Numbered from the stretch's first letter, positions 17,142-27,600 are shown. The stretch: 64,000 bases of DNA from an uncultured Pseudoxanthomonas sp. (GCA_946479745.1 CAMLGZ010000022.1:8692-72691), one strand, 5' to 3'. The notes: generated by a model from the letters alone, not told the origin. A program made the numbers and translations.

Positions 17142-17912
17142 ATGAAGATCGTCGTAATCGGTGGTACCGGCCTTATCGGCAGCAAGGTCGTCGCGCGCCT
17201 GGCCCAGCAGGGCCATGAAGTACTGGCCGCTGCGCCTTCCTCGGGCGTTAATACGCTGACCGGCGAAGGACTGGATGAGGCCATGGCCGGCACCCGCGTG
17301 GTGATCGACCTGGCCAACTCGCCGTCGTTCGAGGACCAGGCAGTCCTGGACTTCTTCCAGACTGCGGGACGCAACCTCGCGGCCGCCGAGACCAAGGCGG
17401 GCGTCGCGCACCATATCGCTCTGTCGGTGGTCGGCACCGACAAGCTGTCGGCCAGCGGTTACTTCCGCGGCAAGATCGCCCAGGAACGGCTGATCAAGGA
17501 ATCCGGGATTCCCTACACCATCATCCATTCCACCCAGTTCTACGAATTCCTGCCCAGCATCATCAAGGCAGGCACCGACGGCGACACGGTTCGGCTCTCC
17601 CCTGCCTTCGTGCAGCCCATCGTGTCCGACGACGTGGCCGACGCGGTGGCACGCGTTGCATTAGGGGCGCCGGCCAATGGCGTCGTCGAGATAGCCGGTC
17701 CGGAGCGCGAACATCTTTCGAAACTTGCGCAGCGACTGATGACCATCACCCAGGATCAGAGAACACTGGTTTCCGATGTCCATGCGCCCTACTTCGGCGC
17801 CGAACTGGAGCCAGATACGTTGGTTCCTGCCGATGGCGCATGGTTGGGAAAGATCGGTTTCGAGGGTTGGCTACGCAGTTCGGAATTCGAGCGTTTCGCC
17901 CCTGGGCAGTGA
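17142..17912 (+). CDS. NmrA/SDR-family NAD(P)-binding protein (paralogue of 11687-12490)
   Basis: A 256-residue atypical SDR with GGTGLIG at residues 7-13 and no catalytic YxxxK. GAAGAGGTGAAAC precedes the ATG, an excellent ribosome binding site. It shares extended blocks with the protein at 11687-12490, including the VHLSPA/VRLSPA-VQP region and IAGPE, so the two arose by duplication or were acquired from a common source. NmrA-type proteins bind dinucleotides and act as redox sensors or reductases; the specific role is unknown. It is followed by an Ohr-type gene 67 bases downstream. Confidence 0.87.
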   Translation: MKIVVIGGTGLIGSKVVARLAQQGHEVLAAAPSSGVNTLTGEGLDEAMAGTRVVIDLANSPSFEDQAVLDFFQTAGRNLAAAETKAGVAHHIALSVVGTDKLSASGYFRGKIAQERLIKESGIPYTIIHSTQFYEFLPSIIKAGTDGDTVRLSPAFVQPIVSDDVADAVARVALGAPANGVVEIAGPEREHLSKLAQRLMTITQDQRTLVSDVHAPYFGAELEPDTLVPADGAWLGKIGFEGWLRSSEFERFAPGQ

Positions 17913-17979
17913 GTGCGGAAGGATCGATCACGCAAGCTTCGGCTTTAGATATCCACGCCGGCCGATCCAGGGGACTACG

Positions 17980-18474
17980 ATGAGACGACTGCGCCGACCA
18001 CCCACCAGTCTCCTGGATAAATTCCATGGCGATGAGGTGCAAGAGCTTTATACCGGTACGGTGGTGGTCACCGGCGGCGAAGCAGCGCATGGACGCGCGT
18101 CGGGCATCGCACGGTCGCAGGACGGAGAACTGGAACTGCACCTGCGCCTGCCCAAGGAGCTGGGAGGCGACGGCGGCGGAACCAATCCGGAGCAGCTGCT
18201 TGCCGCTGGATACGCTGCCTGTTTCCACGGCGCACTCAGCCTGCTGGCGGCACGGCACGGGTTGGACACTCCGGACGCCACCATAACCGCCTCGGTGACG
18301 TTCGGCAGGGACCCGGTCGACGGCCTGTTTCTGCTTTCCTCCGAAATCCGTGTTGCGCTGCCTGGCGTTGATCGCATCTTGGCGGAAGAGCTGCTACGCA
18401 GTACTGAACGGAATTGCCCGTACACGAAGATGTTCCGCCAAGGCATCGAGAGCGTGGTGACTCTGGCGCCATAG
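17980..18474 (+). CDS. OsmC/Ohr family peroxiredoxin (organic hydroperoxide resistance protein-like)
   Basis: A 164-residue protein with the two redox cysteines of the Ohr group: Cys81 in AAGYAACFHGAL and Cys146 in ERNCPYTKMF. Thr/Asn-Pro-Glu around residues 68-71 and Arg39 fit the family active site. It reduces organic hydroperoxides with lipoyl or other thiol donors in the cytosol. The ATG at 17980 starts MRRLRRPPTSLLDKFHG; a longer in-frame extension exists but overlaps the NmrA-like gene and is not convincing. It converges on mlaA. Confidence 0.9.
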   Translation: MRRLRRPPTSLLDKFHGDEVQELYTGTVVVTGGEAAHGRASGIARSQDGELELHLRLPKELGGDGGGTNPEQLLAAGYAACFHGALSLLAARHGLDTPDATITASVTFGRDPVDGLFLLSSEIRVALPGVDRILAEELLRSTERNCPYTKMFRQGIESVVTLAP

Positions 18475-18572
18475 CGCGTCGACTTATCCTGAAGCACCTC
18501 AAAGAATGCACTTTGGACGCTTCGCATCGGATACGCCAACTATCAGTCCCAGGGCTCTCTCCGGTGAGCGAC

Positions 18573-19505
18573 TCATTCCTTCAAGTAGTCGGGCAGCGAG
18601 TCTTTGCCATCCGTGTTTCCATTGATCTGAAAAATACGACGCTGCGACCACGAGTCGCGAACGAGCAGATAGTCATCGCTGGCTTCGTCCCGCAACGGAT
18701 CGAGCGCCATCAGGCGCGTGCGCATGTCCACCAGGCTCAATGCCGTCAAACCAATGCGGACCTTGTCTGCCTCTACATGGGACACCGGTTGCAAGGGCGA
18801 ATCTCCCGCGATCCCGAATGCGTCGCGCACGGTGCTGGGGCCGAAGAAGGGCAGCTCGAGATAGCGGGAGCGCTTCCAGCCCCAAGCGGCCAAGGTCTGA
18901 CCGAAATCTTCTTCCCGCTCGGGCATCTTCATGCGGCTGGCCGGATCAAAGAGCCCGACTACCCCGACCGTGCTATTGACGAGAAACCGTCCTATCGCCT
19001 GGGCCGAGTGCTTGACCTTGCCTTGGAGCAGCGCATTCACCGCAGTGGCCGGCTCGCCCAGATTGTCAAAGAAGTTGCTCACTCCAGAGCGCACCGGCGC
19101 TGGCACGACTTTTACATAAGCCCTGGCCACAGGCCGCGCCACTGACCGATCGACCGCGTTATTGAACCGATGCATTTTCCGGTTATACCGCTCCCATGGA
19201 TCATGGATCCCAACCTCTCCGGCCGACATCTCAAGGCCCTCACCCTTCTTATCACCCCCCGACTCCAAGGATTTGGCCGCTACCCTTGTCTCATCGTGCT
19301 CCACATCGACTCGGTCAGGAGCCGCTGGCACCAAGTCAGCTGCAATCGGCTGCGCCGCGGGCGCAGGGTCTGAGACGATCACCGACGCTGGAGTGTCAGC
19401 TTGGGCAAGCGCCGAGCGAGGCTGCTTTTCGGCAACCGTTGCGCAACCCACCAAGCTCGCTACCAGCCCCAAACTCAGCAGCACCTTCCACGCCACGCGC
19501 GTCAT
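18573..19505 (-). CDS. mlaA: MlaA family outer-membrane lipoprotein (VacJ-like)
   Basis: A 310-residue lipoprotein. The signal peptide ends in a lipobox with Cys21 (SLVGCA). A variable Pro/Ala linker follows, then the MlaA domain from about residue 100 (HDPWERYNRKMHRFN, then RPVARAYVKVVPAPVR and PFFGPSTVRDAFG). MlaA works with porins and the MlaBCDEF system to remove surface phospholipid from the outer membrane. The other mla genes are not adjacent. The ATG overlaps the stop of a 71-codon frame upstream by four bases. A TTG nine codons upstream is the alternative start. Confidence 0.92.
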   Translation of the reverse strand: MTRVAWKVLLSLGLVASLVGCATVAEKQPRSALAQADTPASVIVSDPAPAAQPIAADLVPAAPDRVDVEHDETRVAAKSLESGGDKKGEGLEMSAGEVGIHDPWERYNRKMHRFNNAVDRSVARPVARAYVKVVPAPVRSGVSNFFDNLGEPATAVNALLQGKVKHSAQAIGRFLVNSTVGVVGLFDPASRMKMPEREEDFGQTLAAWGWKRSRYLELPFFGPSTVRDAFGIAGDSPLQPVSHVEADKVRIGLTALSLVDMRTRLMALDPLRDEASDDYLLVRDSWSQRRIFQINGNTDGKDSLPDYLKE

Positions 19506-19717
19506 GACGCTAGTCCGATCAGGCTCAACCAAGCCGAGCGCGTGCCCAGAACCAGAGAAATCAACACGAACAACCCTGCCACCCTACGCAGCCATTTGGC
19601 GGGGGAATTGCGTTTTCTGCTTACCAAGGGGGGAGGCAAGTCGGGCAAGTTCTGCAATATCAGCAGATGACGGCTCTTGCGCAAATCGTGTGCATTCCGA
19701 GTGTTGTAGGTGTGCAT
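19502..19717 (-). CDS. Possible small membrane protein upstream of mlaA
   Basis: A 71-codon frame with a basic N-terminal half and one hydrophobic segment (RVAGLFVLISLVLG, about residues 45-60). Its TGA overlaps the mlaA ATG in an ATGA arrangement, which is the only positional argument for translation. There is no clear ribosome binding site and no family is recognised. It may instead be leader sequence. Confidence 0.3.
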   Translation of the reverse strand: MHTYNTRNAHDLRKSRHLLILQNLPDLPPPLVSRKRNSPAKWLRRVAGLFVLISLVLGTRSAWLSLIGLAS

Positions 19718-19804
19718 ATCAGGGGTCTCGAAGCGGTGGGGACGCTTTTCTGCTGCTCATTTCCCCGGCCTGAATATTCACCAGCCAAGGGGGGCGTTGC
19801 CAAT

Positions 19805-21235
19805 TCATCGAACCGACACCACATCGCGCGATAGTTCTCCCCACCAGCCGCCGCCTAGTGCGCGAAACAGCGTCGACAGGGCGATCTGTCGTTGGGTATG
19901 AACTTCAATCAAGGCAATCCGACTGGAATAGTCGGTGCGCTGTGCGTCTAGAAAGCGGAGGTGGTCGTCCAGCCCCCCGCGATAGCGCGCTTCGGATAGC
20001 AGCATTGCGTTGCCCGATGCGACAGCCACTTCCGCCAGTGCAATCTCCTCACGCCTTAGCGTGTCAGTGGCTGCCAGTGCATCGGAGACTTCGCGGAAGG
20101 CGACCTGAATGGAATACTCATAAGCGGCCACGGCGATGTCTTTACGGACATGGGCCAGATCCAGATTTACTCGGTTCGCACCGCCACTGAAGATAGGCAA
20201 GATAATCTGAGGTGTGAATGACCACGAACGTGTGCCAGAGCCGAAGAGACCTGAGAGCTCGGGGCTGCTGCTGCTCAATGAGCCTGTCAGTGAGATGCGC
20301 GGAAAGAAAGCGGCGCGGGCAGCGCCTATGTTGGCGTTGCGTGCTTTTAGCAGGTGTTCGGCCGAGCGGATATCGGGACGACGCATCAACAGCGTTGACG
20401 GCGTTCCCGGTGCGATCTCCTGCACCAGGAGAAGACGATCGCTATACATCTTCGGCAGGCGCTCACTGATATTGGAAACTCCAACGAGCAAAGACAAAGC
20501 GTTGGATGACTGCCGAAACTCGCGATCAATTCTTTCCCGATCCGCTTTAACCTGGTCGCGGAGGCCAATGGCTTCTTGATAGTCCAGCTCGTTGATAAAG
20601 CCCCGCGCGCGCAACTGCGCCAAGAGTGTCAAGGAAGTCTCGTGCGCCTCAAGGGCCTGGGTGGCGATGGCATAGCGGTGCTGCGCGCCATCGCGGGTCA
20701 GAAACGCTTGGATAACTTCGGCCACCAAGCTGATTTCAGTCGAGTGCCCCGCCCGCTCCGTGGCTAGATACTCTTCCAAAGAAGCTTCGGAAAGGTTCCG
20801 CACTCGTCCGAAAAGATCAAGCTCAAACGTGGTAAGTCCAATGCCAACTTGATAGCTGCTCTCTACAGGCGAGGATTCACCCATCCGCTGACGCGTCGCA
20901 GTTGCGTCCAATGACACATGGGGCAATCGATCAGCCCACTGGATCCGATACTGTGCTCTGGCGGCTTCTACATTAAGCAGGGTCTGGCGTAGATCTCTAT
21001 TATTGGCCAGCGCCAGGTCAATTAGATGTCTAAGCGATTGATCTTCAACAAAAGACTGCCAATCCAGTCGCGGAGCCGTATCGCTGCTTGCCTGGCCCTG
21101 CGTGCCGTCTGTCCACATTTCCGGCACAGGCGCTGGGGGCCGCTCGTAAGACGGAGCCAGTGAGCAGCCCATCAGAAGGCTCAATACGAGCGCACCCACA
21201 AGCCCTGGTTGAATCACTTGAATGCACGCGCGCAT
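19805..21235 (-). CDS. NodT/OprM-type outer-membrane channel lipoprotein of an RND efflux system
   Basis: A 476-residue outer-membrane efflux protein. The signal peptide ends in LLMGCS with lipidated Cys24. Two OEP repeats follow (starts LIDLALANNRDLRQTLL and LLMRRPDIRSAEHLLKARNA). The RRPDI element is typical of the NodT family. It is the last gene of a minus-strand set that also contains a MipA/OmpV protein, a two-component system and an RND pump with its adaptor, so it most likely supplies the outer-membrane duct for that pump. I chose ATG 21235; the frame extends 13 codons to a TTG. Confidence 0.92.
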   Translation of the reverse strand: MRACIQVIQPGLVGALVLSLLMGCSLAPSYERPPAPVPEMWTDGTQGQASSDTAPRLDWQSFVEDQSLRHLIDLALANNRDLRQTLLNVEAARAQYRIQWADRLPHVSLDATATRQRMGESSPVESSYQVGIGLTTFELDLFGRVRNLSEASLEEYLATERAGHSTEISLVAEVIQAFLTRDGAQHRYAIATQALEAHETSLTLLAQLRARGFINELDYQEAIGLRDQVKADRERIDREFRQSSNALSLLVGVSNISERLPKMYSDRLLLVQEIAPGTPSTLLMRRPDIRSAEHLLKARNANIGAARAAFFPRISLTGSLSSSSPELSGLFGSGTRSWSFTPQIILPIFSGGANRVNLDLAHVRKDIAVAAYEYSIQVAFREVSDALAATDTLRREEIALAEVAVASGNAMLLSEARYRGGLDDHLRFLDAQRTDYSSRIALIEVHTQRQIALSTLFRALGGGWWGELSRDVVSVR

Positions 21236-21323
21236 CGGAGGCTCGGATGGTTTCGGTGAACAATTCCGCGCCAAATGCCGGGCGCTGGATCCAAGGCCCC
21301 CGCGAGGGGGCAGGTCAGGGGAT

Positions 21324-22139
21324 CTAGAAGCCGCGTGAGAAACCGACGAAGAGGAAGAAGGCGCCGTCTGTATCTTTCTCGATCAACGGACTATCGCTGA
21401 TCTCATCGGGCAGGAAGTTGTAGTCAGCAAAACCAATAAACGACCACTTCTCACCAATCGGACGGAAGTAAGACACGCCAACACTTGGAATGACGACCGA
21501 GCCGGGCTTGTAATTCACCACGCCCCGCGCTACCTCTTTATCAAGCGTGCCGTAGTAGTAGTTGGCCGTATCCTTCGACAGCCACTTGGCGGCCACATTC
21601 GGGCTCAGCTCTCCTTTGCCGACTTCAAACCCATAGCTGTATTGCAAAGAAACCTCCTGTCCACTGCTGGTATTGGTGGCATCGGCCAAGATCTCTGTTT
21701 CCAGCTCGCCGAAGCCACCCTTCCATTTGGCGCTCAGACCCAGATCCAAACCACCATCACGATCTTCAAGCAGTCGGTAGTCGATCCCGTTCGCCACGAG
21801 CTCAGTCCTACCCAGATCCGCGACCTCGAAGCCATCAAACTTGTACTTTGCAATTGCCGCCAACTCGAAAGAGTCGTTATCAATGAACCGCCAGCCAGCC
21901 GTTAGACCCCTTAGGTAGAACTTCTCGCCCTCAAAGCCCACAAATGGAATCGGCTGCACATCTGTCCCCTCGCCGGCGTATGCACTGTCTTTGATGATCG
22001 CCCCGATACCCAAGCTCCAGCGCGGGGGGCCTTGTTGCGGACCATCCTCTTCCGGGAAGGCCTGTTCCGGATCTGCAGACTGAGCCAGGGTGGTCAACGG
22101 CAAAGTGGACAGCAATACGGACAGTAGAAGTTTCTTCAT
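21324..22139 (-). CDS. MipA/OmpV family outer-membrane protein
   Basis: A 271-residue protein with a signal peptide (MKKLLLSVLLSTLPLTTLAQ). Antiparallel amphipathic strands end in the terminal aromatic FVGFSRGF, as expected for an outer-membrane barrel. WSLGIGAIIKDSAYAG near the mature N-terminus is the MipA/OmpV signature. Family members serve as scaffold or porin-like proteins and are often induced by neighbouring two-component systems under antimicrobial or metal stress. It lies 147 bases downstream of the kinase gene. GAAGAGG precedes the start, slightly far. Confidence 0.9.
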   Translation of the reverse strand: MKKLLLSVLLSTLPLTTLAQSADPEQAFPEEDGPQQGPPRWSLGIGAIIKDSAYAGEGTDVQPIPFVGFEGEKFYLRGLTAGWRFIDNDSFELAAIAKYKFDGFEVADLGRTELVANGIDYRLLEDRDGGLDLGLSAKWKGGFGELETEILADATNTSSGQEVSLQYSYGFEVGKGELSPNVAAKWLSKDTANYYYGTLDKEVARGVVNYKPGSVVIPSVGVSYFRPIGEKWSFIGFADYNFLPDEISDSPLIEKDTDGAFFLFVGFSRGF

Positions 22140-22286
22140 CGGACACCGGGCCTCTTCAATGATGGGGATTTGTCCTTTGCGAGCGCTCCGTGCTTGCACG
22201 GCTCGCTGCAACCAACCCCAACAGAATGACGAGGCGATGTCGTCCAAATGTCGCGTGATCTGCCAATTGCGCTGAACGACGGCTGT

Positions 22287-23648
22287 CTACCCTTGAAAAT
22301 CGATGGCGCTTTCCCTTACATCCAAAGCCGCGCGCGTGCCGCCGGGGGCGGCCTGCTCAATCGTAAGTTTCCAGTTAAACCGGTCGCAGATTCTTCCAAT
22401 GAGAAATAGCCCCAAACCTTGCCCACGAATGGGCACAGACTGGCGCAAGCTGTCGCGGTATCTACGCGCCGCCTCAACGGGGTTGAAGCCACTTCCCGAG
22501 TCGGTGACCGAAATTACGAAGCTCTCAAGAGACAACTCGACCTCTCCATCCTCTGTGCTCTCCACCGCATTACGGATCAAATTACTCACCGCAATGCGAA
22601 CCATGGCCTCCGGAGCTGCAATAAAAGTCGACTCGATTACACCAGTGCGCAGCCTTGCCGGCTTATCGCCCAGTAGATGCTCATGGTCGGCCAATACCCT
22701 GGGCAGCAGATCGTGCAGGGCGGTAATCTCTGGCGTCCCCGCCTGGTTCGAAGGCTCACGGGCGAGATAAAGCAGGGCTACCATCGTTTCCGACAGATCT
22801 TCCACGGCATGCTCGATCCGCATCAGCACGGGCGCGGACGCATCGGACAACGAGAGCTGTTTGAGCACGTCTACCGCCCCTGCGATCACGGCAATAGGCG
22901 TCCGAAATTCATGGCTGGCTTGATCGAGCAAACTGCGTTCGCGCTCGATGAACTGCTCTACCCGCTCCAAGTGCGCATTGCTCGCCTGGGCAATGACCTG
23001 AATCTCCTGTCTTTGGTAGGTCGTAGGTAGGCGTCCGCCAGGCGCACCAGGCACAATCGCCTGCATGCGCCGGGCCAGGTCTCTTACAGGCCGGACAAGA
23101 TTCAGATGCAGCCAGAAAATGAGCCCGCCAATGAACAACACGAGAAACGCCGCCCAAACTCCCGTGACCACCGCATCCTGATTCTGTTGATCTTCAAGCT
23201 GGGCTATATCAATGACCGTGATAAGCCGGCCCGGAGGAAGATCTACAACCAGGGCGTGGAAGCTGTCCTGATCATCGAACGAATCGTCCTCAGTGAACGT
23301 GCTAACACCGGTGAAAAAAGAGCCCGCCTCGGTCGAGTAAAGGCCTGGGGGATGATCAACCAAGTAGCTGGGCGCCCGTGAGGCGCCAAGTGATTTGTCG
23401 ACGTACCACGATCGAACGATTCCGGAGTGGGGAAGCGCATCATTCGGATGCTCCCGCAACTGCTTGGCGTGTTCAGCCGATGTTTCCCTGAGAAGGTTTA
23501 CCCAGAATTTGTGCTCAATCAAAGATTGACTGTTGAAACTCTGGATGGTCAGTGCTGCCATCATTGCCAGCCCGAAGAAAATCAAAGCCACACTGGTCCA
23601 CCAGTGAACACTGCGTGGCGTGCTGATAAGCGCAGTGAGCCTACTCAT
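22287..23648 (-). CDS. Sensor histidine kinase (HAMP-HisKA-HATPase)
   Basis: A 453-residue kinase. Membrane helices lie near residues 15-34 and 160-182, enclosing a periplasmic loop of about 125 residues with an unusually acidic patch EDDSFDDQD at 120-128. HAMP is at about 183-235, HisKA carries His246 in QASHEFRTPIAV, and HATPase_c has NLIRNAVES, DSGSGF and GQGLGLFLIG. The start overlaps the response regulator stop by eight bases. It stands among RND efflux, MipA/OmpV and lipid A phosphoethanolamine transferase genes, which resembles PmrB- or ColS-type signalling to envelope stress. The ligand is inferred at most to be a cation or cationic peptide. Confidence 0.92.
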   Translation of the reverse strand: MSRLTALISTPRSVHWWTSVALIFFGLAMMAALTIQSFNSQSLIEHKFWVNLLRETSAEHAKQLREHPNDALPHSGIVRSWYVDKSLGASRAPSYLVDHPPGLYSTEAGSFFTGVSTFTEDDSFDDQDSFHALVVDLPPGRLITVIDIAQLEDQQNQDAVVTGVWAAFLVLFIGGLIFWLHLNLVRPVRDLARRMQAIVPGAPGGRLPTTYQRQEIQVIAQASNAHLERVEQFIERERSLLDQASHEFRTPIAVIAGAVDVLKQLSLSDASAPVLMRIEHAVEDLSETMVALLYLAREPSNQAGTPEITALHDLLPRVLADHEHLLGDKPARLRTGVIESTFIAAPEAMVRIAVSNLIRNAVESTEDGEVELSLESFVISVTDSGSGFNPVEAARRYRDSLRQSVPIRGQGLGLFLIGRICDRFNWKLTIEQAAPGGTRAALDVRESAIDFQG

Positions 23649-24354
23649 TTTCACAGATCCTATAGCCGGAACCCGAAACGGTATGCAGAAGCGGTTTGTC
23701 CGTCGCCGTATCGATTTCCCGGCGCAGCACGTAGATATGCGAGCGCAATAGATCGCTATCGGGCACGATGTCGCCCCATCCGGCACGCTCCAAGCGGGCC
23801 CTGTTGACGACGTTCGGGCTTTCCCGCATCAAAAGCTCCAGGAGGCGGCGGCCAATCCGGGAAATTGCCACATTCCGATCACCTCGACGCACTTGTAGTT
23901 TCCGCATGTCGAAATGCAGATCCCCCACGATAAGAACGTCATCTGGTGCCGCCGCCCGTCTCAGACGACTCACCACTGAGCGCAATCGAATCTCGATCTC
24001 CGGCAATGCTACCGGTTTGACGAGATAGTCATCCAAACCGGATTCGAAACCATCGATCTTGTCCGCCAAATGATCCCGCGCCGTTAGCATGATGATAGGC
24101 ACCTTCTTCTTCGCCTCTTTTCTGATACGACGAAGCACTGTCAGGCCATCGAGCCTGGGCAAGTTCCAATCCAGCAGGATCGCGTCATAGTCTTTCGAGG
24201 ACGCCAGGTGCAACCCGGATAGTCCATCGGGAGCAGCGTCGAGCAGATGCCCGCAAGCGGCCAGGTAGTCATACACGTTCGCGGCCAACTGAGCGTTGTC
24301 TTCGATGATTAAGATCGACAAGGGTTCCTTGTTTATTCTTTTTCCGTTTGTCAT
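23641..24354 (-). CDS. OmpR-family response regulator
   Basis: A 237-residue response regulator. The receiver has Glu18/Asp19 and phospho-acceptor Asp62 in LLDWNLPRLDG, Thr in MLTARD and Lys in VKPV. The C-terminal OmpR winged helix ends in TVSGSGYRICENE. It is translated just ahead of its kinase (eight-base overlap). The 271-base gap upstream to the RND pump gene may hold its promoter, so it could be transcribed separately from the pump. Likely targets are the flanking efflux, MipA and eptA genes, by position only. Confidence 0.94.
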   Translation of the reverse strand: MTNGKRINKEPLSILIIEDNAQLAANVYDYLAACGHLLDAAPDGLSGLHLASSKDYDAILLDWNLPRLDGLTVLRRIRKEAKKKVPIIMLTARDHLADKIDGFESGLDDYLVKPVALPEIEIRLRSVVSRLRRAAAPDDVLIVGDLHFDMRKLQVRRGDRNVAISRIGRRLLELLMRESPNVVNRARLERAGWGDIVPDSDLLRSHIYVLRREIDTATDKPLLHTVSGSGYRICENE

Positions 24355-24625
24355 ATGTTTTGATCCTTGATCACACCAACCCGGCCAAGCCGCCCGCTAC
24401 AAATTTCACCACGACCCAGACCGCTATGAATGCAGCGTCAGCGGATGGAGTGCAACAGTAGCTTGAGCTGCATAGAAGCACGCGCACGCCTGTAGTGCCA
24501 CCCTACCCGTTCTCCTCAATAAGTGCTTTGAACGCACTCGGCGTGATTACCTGGAGAAATAATGAAAGAACGCATGACCAGTCAAAGCCCGTCTTCATGA
24601 CGCACACCCAAGGTCGCCAAGAAGC

Positions 24626-27600
24626 TCATGCCAAGCGCTCCGCGGTTCCAGCCACCGGTTTGCCCGTGGAGATACCCGAACGAGCCTTCATTGCCCCGAT
24701 CGCGTCGTCGATGTAGCTATATGCCACCGGTATTACCAGCAAGCAGAGCGCGGTCGAGGTGATCAAGCCTCCAATCACACCGATGGCCATGGGCGAGCGA
24801 AAGCTGGCATCGGCACCCAAGCCCAATGCAATGGGCAACATGCCCGCGCCCATTGCGATAGTCGTCATGATGATGGGGCGGGCACGCTTGCGGCAAGCAT
24901 CGATGATTCCGGCCGACCGTTCCATGCCATGATCCCGCCGCGCGATGATGATGTAATCCACGAGCAAGATGGCGTTTTTGGTGGTGATGCCCATCAACAT
25001 GATCAAACCGATCATCGATGGCATCGACAGCGAGGAACCTGTCAGTTTCAGGGCCAGGAAGGCACCAGGCACGGATAGCACCAGAGCCACTATGACGGTA
25101 AGTGGTTGAGCGAAATCCTTCAGCAGCAGCACTAGCACCATGTACACACATAACACGCCAGCGAGCATGGCAATACCAAACCCAACGGCCAACTCGTCCA
25201 TCTCCTCGGCATCACCCGTGGCCGTAATCGTGACCCCTTTGGGCAGGTTGTTGAGGCTGGGCAGTTGGCTGGCCGCTTCCTCTACATCGCCCAATGGCAG
25301 TCCGTTTAGCTCAACAGTGAGATCGATGTTGCGTGCCCGGTTATAACGAGTCAGTTCTGATGGCCCGCTCAGGATTTGCAGGCCTGCCACGCTTTCCAAC
25401 GGCACCGGCCCGCGCGCCCCAGGCACGGGTAGTCGGCGCAAGGTTTCAAGGTCGTCGCGACCACTGTCGGCCAATCTCACTACGATCGGAACTTGACGCT
25501 CGCTAAGATTGAGCTTCGACAATGCTTGGCTGTAATCGCCAGAGGTAGCGACGCGAAGAGTTTCGGCAATGGCTGCGGAGGTAACGCCCAGATCCGCAGC
25601 GCGTGCAAAATCAGGACGGACGATCAACTCCGGCCGCACCAAGCTCGCCGAGGAAGTAACCGCGCCAATACCTGGGATCGTCCTGAGCTCTCGCTCAACC
25701 AGCGCTGCTTGTTGAGCGAGAAGCTCACCATCCTCTGACGATAAAGCAAGCGAGTAGCCCTCGCCCATCCCCTCCATGCCAACGCTCACGCGCGCCCCAG
25801 GCACGACAGACAAGGCATTGCGGAGCTGGCCCTCAAGGCCTTGGCGGTCTAGCCCTCCACGCTCACTTCGAGAAGCGAGGTTCATCGTCAACACGGCAGT
25901 CCCAACGCCTCTGCTGGATCCTGCGGACTCTTCGTCGTCATCAGGTCCTGACGCGCTTGAGCTGCCGCCAATGGCGGTGTAAACCGATACCACGTGCGGG
26001 TTCTTGGCTATAACACCGCGCGCAATCTCGGCCAGGGCGCGCGTTTGGGCGATGGTGCTGCCTGGTGGCAGCGACAACGTCGCCTGCGTCTGATCGCCGT
26101 CGTCGGCAGGAATGAACTCCCCTGGCAGCGTCGAGGCGATGGCAATGCCACCCAAGATCAGGACGGTAGCCGCCGCTACCGTCGCACCGCGATGATTTAA
26201 ACACCACCGCACAGAACGAATGTAGGTTTCGAGCCACCGCGGCGGCCGGGGTGTCTTTTCAGGTGCCTTCAACATGTAGGCAGCCATCGTAGGGGTGAGC
26301 ATTCGCGCGACCACCAAAGAGAAGAACACCGCAACGGCCGCAGTCCAGCCAAATTGGACAAAGTATTTCCCTACGATCCCGCCCATTAAGGAAGTTGGAA
26401 GAAACACCGCAATCAGCGTGAACGTTGTGGCAATCACCGCCAGTCCGATTTCTCTGGCAGCCTCGGTCGAGGCCTGCATGGGTGATTTACCCATCAGCAG
26501 GTGCCTTTCTATATTCTCAATTTCTACAATCGCATCATCCACCAGCACACCAACCACCAAAGACAGGGACAGAAGTGAGACTGTGTTGAGCGTAAATCCC
26601 ATCAAGTACATTGCGGCAAACGTAGGAATTGCCGAAAGTGGCAGTGCCACCGCCGCGATAAAAGTGGCCCGCCAGTCGCGCAGGAAGAAGAACACCACAA
26701 TTACGGCGAGCACGGCACCTTCCAGCAGCAGCGCCATCGAGCCGCGGTAATTGTCCACAATGGGATCAACTGAATTGACCGCTTCGACGAATACTATCTC
26801 CGGATGCGCGGCTTTCAATTCTTCTACCGCCGCCTGCGCCGCTTCGGCTACCTCGATCTCGCCGGCCCCCTTGGCCCGTATGACTTCGAAGCCCACCGCC
26901 GGCTTGCCGTTGAATAGCGCCATCGATCTAGGCTCGGCGATGGTGTCGGACACCGTGGCGACCTGATCCAATCGGATCCGGCGCCCATCGCCCAGCGAGA
27001 TATCCAAACCCGAGATTTCTTGCGCTGTGGCGAGCGTGGCGATCGTGCGCACCGACTGCTCGCCTCCACCGACTTCTACCCGCCCGCCGGAGGCCTCCTG
27101 CTGCAGCTCGGCGAGCTGGCGGGAGATATCTGCTGCGCTCGCATTCAAGGCAAGCAGCTGGTCTGGTTCCAAGGAGACGCGCACTTCCCGATCAACGCCA
27201 CCCACGCGCGACACCGCACCGATGCCTGTTATAGACAGCAGACGCTTACGCACTTCATTGTCAATGAACCAAGACAGTGCTTCGGCATCCAGACGCGTGG
27301 AAGTGAGTGTGTAAGTCATAACTGGTGAGGCGGCCAGCGTGCTCCTGGTGATCACCGGGTCTCGCAGATCGGCAGGCAGCTCGGACCGAGTGCTCGCTAC
27401 CGCGTCTCGCACATCGTCCATCGCTTCCTGCACTGGCTTATCAAGCAGGAACTCGGCCGTGATCGTAGCCGTGCCGTCCGTCAGGGTGCTACTGATGTGT
27501 CGGATTTTTGGAATGTTGGCCACGGCATCTTCGATCTTGCGCGCCACGTCGCTCTCCATCTGAGGCGGCGAAGCCCCGGGCAACTCGGCCGTAACGGTGA

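Noticed and set aside
16758..17528. N-terminal extension of the AhpD-like frame to a 416-residue apparent fusion protein
   Set aside because: The extra part is antisense to the NmrA-like gene and the intergenic region and shows no domain; the AhpD family start at 16757 is complete.
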